Shown piece by piece: positions 1-6,096 of a DNA stretch of 9,820 nucleotides (positions within the stretch are counted from its first letter, which is position 1; each line of letters starts with the position of its first letter). Source of the stretch: Bacteroidota bacterium (GTDB lineage: Bacteria > Bacteroidota > Bacteroidia > Flavobacteriales > Flavobacteriaceae). Under the pieces are notes generated by a model. The model had not been told where the DNA came from and did not search any database. It worked only from the letters and a program-made list of their open reading frames with translations. The position numbers and the translations under genes were made by a program. The stretch covers positions 1 to 9,820 of the forward strand of contig JAEWKB010000144.1 in assembly GCA_023386255.1 (NCBI GenBank), given 5' to 3'.

Positions 1-296
1 CTACCTATCTACGCAGCAGCACCTCATCCCAGCTTTATACTAAGTTCAACCCGGTTATAAAATCATCATTCAGCAAAGTAGGTGCCGATAAGGTTTGGAA
101 CAACATCATTACCCGCTACAACCAGATACCGCTTGTAAAAAAAGTGAACCCTGACCTGACCGACTATGTAACCAACGAAGCACTTGACGGGGTTTACAAG
201 ATGATAGCAGTAGAGGAGAAAAACATCAGGAACAACCTTCAGGCGCGGACATCAGCACTGCTAAAAAGGGTATTTGCGATGCAGGATAACCGATAG
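1..296 (+). CDS. DUF4197 domain protein, C-terminal fragment
   Basis: The frame is open from the left edge (first full codon at base 3) and ends at TAG 294-296, giving the last 97 residues of a protein whose start lies outside the window. The fragment matches my memory of the DUF4197 family: TYLRSST near its beginning, then FNPVIKSSFSKVGADKVW, RYNQIPLVKKVNPDLTDYV, EALDGVYKMIAVEEKNIR and a terminal LLKRVFAM. Family members are usually exported proteins of about 220-250 residues of unknown function, so well under half is visible here. A strong intrinsic terminator about 120 bases downstream probably ends its transcript. The family call is confident; the biochemical role is unknown. Confidence 0.9.
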   Translation, partial: TYLRSSTSSQLYTKFNPVIKSSFSKVGADKVWNNIITRYNQIPLVKKVNPDLTDYVTNEALDGVYKMIAVEEKNIRNNLQARTSALLKRVFAMQDNR

Positions 297-417
297 CTAA
301 ATTTTTAGAAATCAATTATATAATATAACAATGCCTTAACATTCTGCCGAAAATTATTTGAGTAATTTGCAGTTCAATAAATGGTTTTCTCACATTTGGT
401 TAGGGTTAGTTAGAAGA

Positions 418-452
418 ATGCCGGCAGCACCACTGCCGGCATTTTTATTTTC
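418..452 (+). terminator. Intrinsic terminator after the DUF4197 gene
   Basis: A perfect 10-bp stem, ATGCCGGCAG (418-427) and CTGCCGGCAT (433-442), encloses a 5-base loop CACCA and runs directly into a T-rich tract (442-452). The GC-rich stem followed by T's on the plus strand fits a Rho-independent terminator for the DUF4197 transcript. The rest of the 297-497 gap is AT-rich and I see no gene in it. Confidence 0.88.
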
Positions 453-487
453 CTGCAATTCCTTCCAAAATATTTGTTAGCAGATGC

Positions 488-516
488 TTGCGGATGATTG
501 TACTTTACTATTTTTG
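488..516 (+). promoter_or_regulatory. Promoter of the thioredoxin-fold gene
   Basis: TTG at 488-490 and TATTTTTG at 509-516 are separated by 18 bases and match the Bacteroidota housekeeping promoter pattern (TTG near -33, TAnnTTTG near -7). Transcription should start a few bases after 516, leaving a leader of roughly 10-15 bases before the GTG at 534. This placement argues against the in-frame TTG at 498, which lies between the two promoter elements. Confidence 0.75.
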
Positions 517-533
517 CCGAAAAATTGGGAGTA

Positions 534-971
534 GTGAAAAAGAGCGTATTGTTATTATGCCTTATGCTGAACATGGCGGGTTTTGCACAGGAATGGATTT
601 ATGATTTTGATGCCGCGAAGAAAAAAGCTGCCGCCGAGAACAAAAATATTTTACTGGTATTTTCAGGGTCTGACTGGTGTGCACGCTGCATGGAGCTGGA
701 AAAAACGGTTTGGCAAAGCGACGCTTTTAAAACCGAAGCCAAAAAATCATGGGTACTGCTGCGTGCCGACTTCCAGCAGAAGAAAGGCAACCCGGAGCCT
801 GTAGATGTTAATGACATGAAGATTATCCTGGCAGAAAAATACAACCGAGACGGTTTCTTTCCCTACATCGTATTGCTGGACAAGAACGGTAAAGTTCTTG
901 GTAAGTCAGGCTTTGAGGAATTTGCTACCGCCGAAGAATACATTGCCCACTTTAAGGGGCTGGCGCGGTGA
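534..971 (+). CDS. Secreted thioredoxin-fold protein (thioredoxin_7-like)
   Basis: This encodes 145 residues from a GTG start at 534. A longer in-frame TTG at 498 exists, but it lies inside the promoter, whereas GTG gives a compact signal peptide: KKS, a hydrophobic stretch of about 14 residues, then likely cleavage near GFA-QEW. The mature protein has the thioredoxin layout: a beta strand ILLVFSGSDWC, the redox pair C49-A-R-C52 (WCARC), and the cis-proline region FFPYIVLLD before a beta hairpin (KNGKVLGK). It should act in the periplasm as a thiol-disulfide reductase or exchange protein; its partner is unknown. Flavobacterial relatives are often annotated only as thioredoxin family protein. 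The TGA stop directly abuts the stop codon of the convergent gene, and no terminator lies between them. Confidence 0.86.
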   Translation: MKKSVLLLCLMLNMAGFAQEWIYDFDAAKKKAAAENKNILLVFSGSDWCARCMELEKTVWQSDAFKTEAKKSWVLLRADFQQKKGNPEPVDVNDMKIILAEKYNRDGFFPYIVLLDKNGKVLGKSGFEEFATAEEYIAHFKGLAR

Positions 972-1793
972 TTATTCATCAGCATCAGTCAGCCGCTCGC
1001 GCAGGTGTTTAAAATAAAGAAAGGCCTTTACCATACGGCTGCCGTACCACGAGAACATCTCGCCATCAACAAACACCGTTTTGGCATGGTGGGTAAAACG
1101 CCCTACTTCAAAAGCGTCTTCTTCCTTAAACGGATAGGGCTCACACGACAGGAGCACCACATCAGGGTCACCCTGTATGCGCATTTTCTGGATAATGATC
1201 TCCGGATAGCGCCCGCGGCCTTTGTAAATGTTGGTAAAGTTGTTCAGCTTCATCATCTCGTTAATGAAGGTATCTTCGCCCGCGGCCATATAAGGTTCCT
1301 TCCATATAAGATAGGCAGCCTTAAGTGGTTTCTTATCTTTCATGTACTCCTTCAGGTCAGCCAGCCCGTAAGTAATCTTATCTATCCACTGCTGCGCTTT
1401 TGTCCGTACAGAGAATATCCTTCCAAACTCAGCAATCATGTCCAGGCTATCCTGTATGGTTATGATGTTGCTCGTCCAAACCGGTGCAATATCCCGCAAT
1501 GACTCCACTATCTCCTCGGTATTCTCCTCCTTATTACAGATAATGATATCCGGCTGCAGCAGGCGTATCTTTTCCAGGTGTACCTTCTTTGTACCGCCTA
1601 CTTTCTCTTTTGTAGAACGCAAATGGTACGGATGAACGCAGAACTTGGTTATGCCCACAATCCTGTCCTCCAGCCCCAAATCAAAAAGCAGCTCGGTTTG
1701 TGAGGGTACCAATGATACTATCCGCATAGGTGGCGTGGCAAGGGTTATGGTATGGCCTATTTGGTCAGTGTAAACTTTAGTTTCAGGTTTCAA
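972..1793 (-). CDS. BtuF-like helical-backbone metal receptor (ABC substrate-binding fold)
   Basis: This encodes 273 residues of the periplasmic-binding-protein type III fold used by BtuF and siderophore/haem receptors. Visible landmarks are RIVSLVPSQTELL (about 24-36), GGTKKVHLEKI (66-76), PDIIICNKEEN (81-91), a C-terminal WYGSRM (from 249) and a long central helix region. There is no signal peptide or lipobox, and no permease or ATPase gene lies nearby. It may therefore be cytoplasmic, or it may be a homologue that does not feed a transporter in this locus. Ligand assignment (cobalamin, metal chelate) is not possible from sequence. The only usable start is TTG at 1793; the next Met (residue 23) would remove the first strand. 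It lies 15 bases after pyrF on the same strand, so co-transcription with pyrF is likely. Confidence 0.82.
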   Translation of the reverse strand: MKPETKVYTDQIGHTITLATPPMRIVSLVPSQTELLFDLGLEDRIVGITKFCVHPYHLRSTKEKVGGTKKVHLEKIRLLQPDIIICNKEENTEEIVESLRDIAPVWTSNIITIQDSLDMIAEFGRIFSVRTKAQQWIDKITYGLADLKEYMKDKKPLKAAYLIWKEPYMAAGEDTFINEMMKLNNFTNIYKGRGRYPEIIIQKMRIQGDPDVVLLSCEPYPFKEEDAFEVGRFTHHAKTVFVDGEMFSWYGSRMVKAFLYFKHLRERLTDADE

Positions 1794-1813
1794 GTTTAAT
1801 GTTTAAGTTTAAG
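1780..1813. repeat. Degenerate tandem heptamer at the pyrF/BtuF-like junction
   Basis: About five consecutive units of 6-7 bases with plus-strand consensus GTTTMAN run from 1780 to 1813: four 7-base units and one 6-base unit. On the coding (minus) strand one unit supplies the TAA stop of pyrF and another supplies the TTG start and first codons of the BtuF-like gene. The units differ at one or two positions, so this is an eroded array rather than a perfect microsatellite. Confidence 0.7.
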
Positions 1814-2621
1814 TCAGCAGTTCTGCCATCTGTTGCTGAATGTTCTGTGCCTCTTCACGGGCTTTTACGTCAAAATCCTCTCCACTGCCCGCATATATAA
1901 TGCCTCGTGATGAATTTACCAGCAATCCCACCTGCGTGTTCATGCCATATTTACAAACTTCCTGCAGGCTTCCGCCCTGTGCCCCTACGCCGGGAACAAG
2001 CAAAAAGCTATCGGGAACTATTTTACGTATCTCTTTAAAGTACTCTGCTTTGGTAGCGCCCACCACATACATCAGGTTTTCGCTGTTTTGCCACACTTTA
2101 CTAGTCTCGAGCACTGTTTTGTATAATTCACCTTCTTTGGTTTTTTGTGTCTGGAAGTCAAAAGCACCTTCGTTTGATGTCAGTGCCAGCAAAATGGTAA
2201 ACTTGTCCTTCACAGCCAGGAACGGCTCTACGCTATCCTTACCCATGTATGGTGCCACGGTAACCGAATCAAAGTTCAGGTCTTGCAGGAAAGCCTTGGC
2301 ATACATAGCCGATGTGTTGCCTATATCGCCACGTTTGGCATCGGCAATGGTAAAAAGCTCCGGATGTTTGTTATTTAGGTAATTTATGGTTTTTTCCAGA
2401 GATACCCAGCCTTTCAGTCCATATGCTTCATAAAAGGCAGTGTTAGGCTTGTAGGCCACAGCCAGATCATGCGTAGCATCTATAATAGCTTTATTGAACT
2501 CGAATATTGGGTCTTCGGTAGCTAATAAGTGCTGCGGGATCTTGTCCAGGTCAACATCCAGCCCAATGCACAGGAATGATTTCTTTTGAAGTATCTGCTC
2601 GTGTAGTTGTTGTGTTGTCAT
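1809..2621 (-). CDS. pyrF: Orotidine 5'-phosphate decarboxylase (type 2)
   Basis: This cytoplasmic enzyme decarboxylates OMP to UMP, the last step of de novo pyrimidine synthesis. The 270-residue length and motif layout fit the longer type-2 OMPDC subfamily, not the roughly 230-residue E. coli type. The N-terminal strand reads [12 protein letters not shown]. The catalytic signature DAKRGDIG lies at 94-101, with K96 and D99 as the expected Asp-Lys-Asp active-site residues. Phosphate-binding segments are PGVGAQGG (210-217) and NSSRGIIYA (236-244). The ATG start at 2621 has no Shine-Dalgarno sequence, but a near-consensus Bacteroidota promoter lies just upstream. The gene appears complete and normal, and it probably leads a two-gene operon with the BtuF-like gene. 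Confidence 0.96.
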   Translation of the reverse strand: MTTQQLHEQILQKKSFLCIGLDVDLDKIPQHLLATEDPIFEFNKAIIDATHDLAVAYKPNTAFYEAYGLKGWVSLEKTINYLNNKHPELFTIADAKRGDIGNTSAMYAKAFLQDLNFDSVTVAPYMGKDSVEPFLAVKDKFTILLALTSNEGAFDFQTQKTKEGELYKTVLETSKVWQNSENLMYVVGATKAEYFKEIRKIVPDSFLLVPGVGAQGGSLQEVCKYGMNTQVGLLVNSSRGIIYAGSGEDFDVKAREEAQNIQQQMAELLT

Positions 2622-2641
2622 TAGTCTTGTAGTTGTGGGTG

Positions 2642-2670
2642 CAAAGGTAGTTAATCTATCGGTTTATCAA
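2642..2670 (-). promoter_or_regulatory. Promoter of pyrF
   Basis: Read on the minus strand, TTG (2670-2668) and TACCTTTG (2649-2642) are separated by 18 bases, matching TTG-N18/19-TAnnTTTG. The element ends 20 bases before the pyrF ATG, leaving a leader of roughly 15 bases. Confidence 0.78.
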
Positions 2671-2748
2671 AAAGCTGATATTTTTGCTTCTACTCCTAAA
2701 AAAAGCCTAAAAGTAAAGGCATGGCTGAAATTTGTCTAAAGGATAGAG

Positions 2749-2756
2749 TAACTTTA
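2749..2756 (+). promoter_or_regulatory. Possible -7 element for a leaderless glycosyltransferase transcript
   Basis: TAACTTTA differs from TAnnTTTG only at the last base and lies 4 bases before the ATG at 2761, which would make the mRNA leaderless or nearly so. No TTG is found at the expected 18-19-base spacing (the nearest, 2732-2734, is too close), so this is a weak candidate. Confidence 0.3.
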
Positions 2757-2760
2757 GTTT

Positions 2761-3990
2761 ATGAAACACCAGCCAAAACCATTGCTCCTTATTTTTCCGT
2801 TCGGGCTGCTTTCCCACTACCTGCGGTGCCTGGCCCTGGCAAAGCACCTGAGCCCTTACTTTAAAATAAAATTTGCTCATCATCCTGCATACAATCATTT
2901 TATAGAACAGGAAGGCTTTACAACGTTTGCCTATTCCGGCTTAAATGAAGAGAAAGTAATGCAGCATGTAAAGAACTTTGATTTTTCATGGCTGAATGAA
3001 CAGAATCTTGAGATGCTTTTTAAGGAGCAGGTTGAAATAATAGATGATTTAAAACCTGATGCCGTTCTTGGCGATGCCATGCCTATACTTAAAATGGCTG
3101 CTGAATATACCGGCGTATATTACATTTCGCTGATAAACGGGTACATGAGCAGGTATTATGGGGTTACAAGAAGCCTATCACGCACACATTTTGCCTATAA
3201 ATATGTAAACCAACTGCCTGACTTACTAAAAGAATATGCTATTAGTACCGGCGAGGCTATAGCCTTCAGGCAGGTGCACAAGCCTTTTCAAAAACTACGA
3301 CGGAAATACAACCTGAGCTGGCAGGGCCATTACCTGAACGAGACGTAAGGCGGCCAGACTCTGATTTGTGACCTCCCGGATCTTTTTCCGCAAAAGGAAT
3401 TGCCTGAAGGTTTCTCTGTTATTGGGCCGCTTATTTATAATTCTCAAAGCAATACAGGCGGTAAATTGCCTGTACCTGGCCATGATAAGAAGACTATATA
3501 TGTAAGTATGGGAAGTTCCGGCAATTGGGAAGATGTAGCTTTTTTAAACATCAATTATTACAGCAGATACAATATTATTGCAGCGGGTAATAGTGAAGGA
3601 AAGCTTTGGGCGCCGCATATAACGTGTGTAAATTTTGTAAATGCTGATGATGTTTTTCCTGCTGTAGACCTGGTGATTTGCCATGGCGGGAACGGCACAA
3701 TTTACCAGGCACTGGCCCATGGCATTCCGCTACTATGCATGACTGCTCATTTTGAACAGGAGTGGAATGTAACAGCTATACAAAATGCCGGGCTTGCACT
3801 TAGCATTGATGATACTGACCCCGCTGATTTGCCTGCCATAATTGAAACGTGGACGGAAAGGAAAAACCTGCCTGTTTATAAACAAAAGAGAAAAGAGATA
3901 GCAGAGGCAACATCAAAATTACGTGAGACGTTATGTTATGTTGCACAGAAGGCAGGATTACGCGCTGAACTAACTACAGAGTTTATATAA
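2761..3990 (+). pseudogene. GT1/MGT-type glycosyltransferase interrupted by one in-frame TAA
   Basis: One reading frame runs from ATG 2761 to TAA 3988-3990 (409 codons) and is broken only by TAA at 3346-3348 (codon 196). There is no frameshift. Codons 1-195 form the N-terminal acceptor-side domain (LLLIFPFGLLSHYLRCLALAKHL, later DAVLGDAMPILKMAAEYTG). After the stop the frame continues at once with GGQTLICDLPDLFP, IGPLIYN and TIYVSMGSSG. The nucleotide-sugar site follows: HGGNGTIYQALAHGIPLL starting near codon 308, then FEQEWN near 331. That order is the GT-B fold of the GT1/MGT family, which moves sugar from an NDP-sugar to a small molecule or lipid. The intact family protein is about 400 residues, so neither half should be active alone. 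A single substitution (for example in GAA, CAA or AAA) could have made the TAA. Readthrough or a sequencing error are alternatives. The gene lies 7 bases before the DUF2141 gene. Confidence 0.85.
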
Positions 3991-3997
3991 ACTGAAG

Positions 3998-4462
3998 ATG
4001 AAGATGAAAAAGAATCTGTTTACCGCAGCAACGTTTATGGCACTTATACTAAGTGTTCTTGCGGGTGCATCATTTACAGCCCCTACAGGCACAGTTACTG
4101 TAGAAGTTACCAACCTGCGAAGCAACAAAGGGTATGTATTGGTAAGCCTGTATGATACCCCTGACGCATTTCCTAAAAATGGCGAAAAGGCAGTAGGAAA
4201 AGGCAAAGTAACAATAACTGGCGGCAAGGCTACAATAAGCTTTAAAAATATGCCGCAGGGAAAGTATGCGGCAGCTATTTTACATGATGAGAACGACAAC
4301 TTGAAGATGGACCTAAACAGTGTAGGGCTGCCCCAGGAAGGTTACGGGTTTTCTAACAATGCCAAGGGCTTGTTTGGGCCGCCCTCTTTCAGCAAGGCCG
4401 CGTTTACTCTTAACGGGCCTGTTAAAAACATCTCTATAAAAGCAAGCTATTTTATGAAATAA
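3998..4462 (+). CDS. DUF2141 exported protein
   Basis: This encodes 154 residues with a clear Sec signal peptide: KMKKN, then a hydrophobic run LFTAATFMALILSVLAG, with likely cleavage around ASFTA. The mature part matches the DUF2141 family: GTVTVEVTNLRSNKGYVLVSLYD, a central KNMPQGKYAAAILHDENDN (HDEND at 96-100) and the typical GLPQEGYGFSNN (110-121). These are small beta-rich exported proteins, common in Bacteroidota, of unknown function. The start could be ATG 3998 or ATG 4004; the first is used here. It lies 7 bases after the glycosyltransferase frame and probably shares its transcript, so the upstream nonsense codon could reduce its expression. Confidence 0.9.
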   Translation: MKMKKNLFTAATFMALILSVLAGASFTAPTGTVTVEVTNLRSNKGYVLVSLYDTPDAFPKNGEKAVGKGKVTITGGKATISFKNMPQGKYAAAILHDENDNLKMDLNSVGLPQEGYGFSNNAKGLFGPPSFSKAAFTLNGPVKNISIKASYFMK

Positions 4463-4483
4463 AAAATCCCGCCGTAGCGGGAT
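4460..4483 (-). terminator. Intrinsic terminator of prfA
   Basis: The stem ATCCCGC (4466-4472) / GCGGGAT (4477-4483) has a 4-base loop and is followed on the minus strand by six T's (opposite A4461-4466). This is a good Rho-independent terminator just after the prfA stop at 4489. Its T tract overlaps the stop codon of the convergent DUF2141 gene. On the plus strand the hairpin is followed only by an AT-rich stretch, so it would terminate that direction poorly. Confidence 0.85.
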
Positions 4484-4488
4484 GTATA

Positions 4489-5562
4489 TTAATAAATTTC
4501 GGTTTCTTTTAGCTTTTCGGTATTGTTTACCAGCTGAAGCTCATCTATAAGCTTCTGTATGTTACCGTTCATTACACCGTCAAGGTCATAAAGGGTAAGG
4601 CCTATCCTGTGGTCGGTAACACGTCCCTGCGGGTAATTGTACGTACGAATCTTAGCTGAACGGTCGCCGCTTGAAACCTGGCTGTTACGCTTGGCCGCGT
4701 CTTCTTCCTGTTTCTTGGCAAGTTGCATTTCATAATGGCGCGAACGCAGTACCTGCAATGCTTTATCTTTATTCTTATGCTGTGATTTCTCGTCCTGGCA
4801 CTGTGCCACAAGCCCTGTAGGTATGTGTGTCATACGCACGGCAGATTTTGTTGTGTTAACCGACTGCCCGCCCGGCCCTGATGAACAGAACAAGTCGATA
4901 CGCACATCGTTCATGTCAATCTGCACGTCAAATTCTTCCGCTTCAGGAAGCACCATAACAGTTGCTGCTGATGTGTGGATACGCCCCTGTGTTTCTGTTT
5001 GCGGAACACGCTGCACGCGGTGCACGCCGGCCTCAAACTTAAGGGTACCGTAAACATCTTCGCCTGTAACTTCAAAAATGATCTCTTTAAAACCACCCGA
5101 TGTACCTTCGCTAATGTCAACAACGCTTGTCCTCCAGCCTTTGCTTTCGCAGTACTTGGTATACATGCGGTATAGGTCGCCTGCAAAGATACTGGCCTCA
5201 TCGCCACCGGTACCGGCACGAACCTCAACCATTACGTTCTTGGCATCTTCAGGCTCTTTAGGTATGAGCATGAACTTTATTTCGTCTTCAAGCTGTGGCA
5301 GCCTTTCTTTAGCCTCATCAAGCTGCATTTTAGCCATCTCTACCATTTCAGGATCGCTGCCATCTGCAATAATTTCCTGCGCTTCTTTCAGGTTGCCTGT
5401 AACGTTAAGGTACTCTTCACGCTTTTCAACAAGCGCTTTAAGGTCCTTGTATTCTTTGTTCAGCTGAACGTAACGCTTCTGGTCGGCTATTACATCCGGC
5501 TGTATAATTAAGTCTGATACTTCGTCAAACTTCTGTTTTATTATCTGTAATCTGTCTAACAT
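4489..5562 (-). CDS. prfA: Peptide chain release factor 1
   Basis: This encodes 357 residues, the normal length for RF1, which reads UAA and UAG in the ribosomal A site and triggers peptidyl-tRNA hydrolysis. The N-terminal coiled-coil domain spans about 1-100 and is followed by [19 protein letters not shown] (116-134). The codon-recognition PxT motif appears as P187-Q-T189 in [19 protein letters not shown]. coli has PAT. The GGQ catalytic loop is [14 protein letters not shown] with GGQ at 231-233, and the PxT form distinguishes it from RF2 (SPF). The ATG at 5562 is preceded by AAGGAG at 8-base spacing, unusual here. It has its own promoter and terminator, so it is probably monocistronic, though read-in from the Fur-family gene upstream is possible because I see no terminator between them. 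Confidence 0.97.
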   Translation of the reverse strand: MLDRLQIIKQKFDEVSDLIIQPDVIADQKRYVQLNKEYKDLKALVEKREEYLNVTGNLKEAQEIIADGSDPEMVEMAKMQLDEAKERLPQLEDEIKFMLIPKEPEDAKNVMVEVRAGTGGDEASIFAGDLYRMYTKYCESKGWRTSVVDISEGTSGGFKEIIFEVTGEDVYGTLKFEAGVHRVQRVPQTETQGRIHTSAATVMVLPEAEEFDVQIDMNDVRIDLFCSSGPGGQSVNTTKSAVRMTHIPTGLVAQCQDEKSQHKNKDKALQVLRSRHYEMQLAKKQEEDAAKRNSQVSSGDRSAKIRTYNYPQGRVTDHRIGLTLYDLDGVMNGNIQKLIDELQLVNNTEKLKETEIY

Positions 5563-5570
5563 GCTTACTT

Positions 5571-5576
5571 CTCCTT
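5571..5576 (-). promoter_or_regulatory. Consensus Shine-Dalgarno of prfA
   Basis: On the minus strand AAGGAG lies 8 bases before the prfA ATG. It is the only such site at good spacing upstream of a start codon in this window; the other gene starts have AT-rich, SD-free leaders. Flavobacterial ribosomes are known to make little use of Shine-Dalgarno pairing, so the site stands out. Confidence 0.65.
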
Positions 5577-5588
5577 GTTTTCGAGGTG

Positions 5589-5618
5589 CAAAACTACGTA
5601 TTTTTTTGTGATTTTCAA
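5589..5618 (-). promoter_or_regulatory. Promoter of prfA
   Basis: On the minus strand TTG (5618-5616), a 19-base spacer and TAGTTTTG (5596-5589) match the Bacteroidota consensus exactly. Transcription should begin a few bases downstream, giving a leader of about 20-25 bases that contains the AAGGAG site. Confidence 0.82.
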
Positions 5619-5648
5619 CCCTCTACCCTATTACAAAATCTGTTCCAA

Positions 5649-6023
5649 TCAGGCGCAGGCGGCACAATGTCCCGTTACCCAGCCTGCAACATTTTGCATA
5701 CTGTATCCTTCCGGCAGCCGCACTGCCACTTTTTCATCAAGGCATTCAATCTTTTGGCAGGACATGCACCTGAAATGAAAGTGGTTATGGTCGTGCTTCT
5801 CGCCCTCGCAGCCACGGCACAGGGCATAGTAGTTCTTGCCGTCATCTGCCAGTATTTTGTGCGTTACGCCATCTTCGCAAAAGCGGTTGAGCACCCTATA
5901 TATTGTTACCCGGTCCATTTCACCTTTCAGCACAGCCTCTATCCTGTCCTGGCTAAGGGCGGTCTTCTCATTCTGCAGCAGCTCAAGTATGGCTTTTTTT
6001 GCGGGGGTGTTCCTTCTGTTCAT
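5649..6023 (-). CDS. Fur-family metalloregulator, Cys-rich
   Basis: This encodes 124 residues from ATG 6023. A longer frame begins at TTG 6047, but that codon falls at the predicted transcription start, so ATG 6023 (MNRRNTPAKKAILELL) is preferred. The N-terminal winged helix carries the recognition helix DRVTIYRVLNRF (37-48). The C-terminal part has a His-rich metal segment HDHNHFHF (77-84) and two CxxC pairs, C86/C89 and C120/C123, that normally hold the structural zinc. An additional CxxC, C69/C72 (CRGC), just before the His cluster, and C94 bring the total to eight Cys. The subtype (Fur, Zur or PerR) cannot be fixed from sequence. It is divergent from the flavoprotein gene across a 73-bp interval with two strong promoters and a dyad, which suggests autoregulation plus control of that neighbour. 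Confidence 0.92.
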   Translation of the reverse strand: MNRRNTPAKKAILELLQNEKTALSQDRIEAVLKGEMDRVTIYRVLNRFCEDGVTHKILADDGKNYYALCRGCEGEKHDHNHFHFRCMSCQKIECLDEKVAVRLPEGYSMQNVAGWVTGHCAACA

Positions 6024-6035
6024 CTCATTAATGCA

Positions 6036-6051
6036 ATTATGTTGCAATAAT
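6036..6051. promoter_or_regulatory. Candidate Fur-family operator (ATTAT-N6-ATAAT)
   Basis: A perfect 5-bp dyad, ATTAT (6036-6040) and ATAAT (6047-6051), surrounds GTTGCA. It overlaps the -33 TTG of the flavoprotein promoter (6042-6044) and the predicted transcription start of the Fur-family gene. AT-rich dyads of this kind resemble Fur/PerR-type boxes, but the match is short and the centre is not symmetric. Confidence 0.45.
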
Positions 6052-6071
6052 ACAAAATTTATTTATCTTTG
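6042..6071 (+). promoter_or_regulatory. Promoter of the TrxR-like flavoprotein gene
   Basis: TTG (6042-6044), a 19-base spacer and TATCTTTG (6064-6071) match the Bacteroidota consensus exactly. The leader before ATG 6097 would be about 20 bases. Confidence 0.82.
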
Positions 6072-6083
6072 GCAAATAATCAA
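6053..6083 (-). promoter_or_regulatory. Promoter of the Fur-family gene
   Basis: On the minus strand TTG (6083-6081), a 19-base spacer and TAAATTTTG (6061-6053) are a near-match, with one extra T in the -7 box. It lies almost exactly over the facing flavoprotein promoter, so the two are likely to compete for RNA polymerase. Transcription would start within or next to the dyad at 6036-6051. Confidence 0.62.
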
Positions 6084-6096
6084 CAGCTAATTTACC

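Noticed and set aside
351..368. AT-rich inverted repeat AAATTA/TAATTT, and TAATTTG as a possible promoter
   Set aside because: The stem is only 6 A/T pairs, and the box is one base short of TAnnTTTG with no correctly spaced TTG.
398..413. Telomere-like GGTTAGGGTTAGTTAG stretch upstream of the terminator
   Set aside because: Fewer than two full TTAGGG units in an AT-rich non-coding gap; most likely chance.
498..533. N-terminal extension of the thioredoxin-fold gene from TTG 498
   Set aside because: It overlaps a strong promoter and would bury the signal peptide 12 residues inside the protein.
1005..1502. Open frame on the plus strand, 165 codons
   Set aside because: Antisense to the BtuF-like gene; no recognisable domain, and it follows the shadow of a well-supported frame.
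3400..3990. Separate gene starting at TTG 3400 encoding only the GT C-terminal half
   Set aside because: That TTG is an internal Leu codon of the continuous frame, and coding sequence extends upstream to the TAA; better read as one interrupted gene.
4823..5467. Several overlapping plus-strand open frames inside prfA
   Set aside because: All are antisense to an unmistakable release factor gene and have low-complexity Ser/Cys-rich translations typical of shadow frames.
5586..6090. Plus-strand open frames antisense to the Fur-family gene
   Set aside because: They lie over a regulator with clear conserved motifs on the other strand and have no domain signal of their own.
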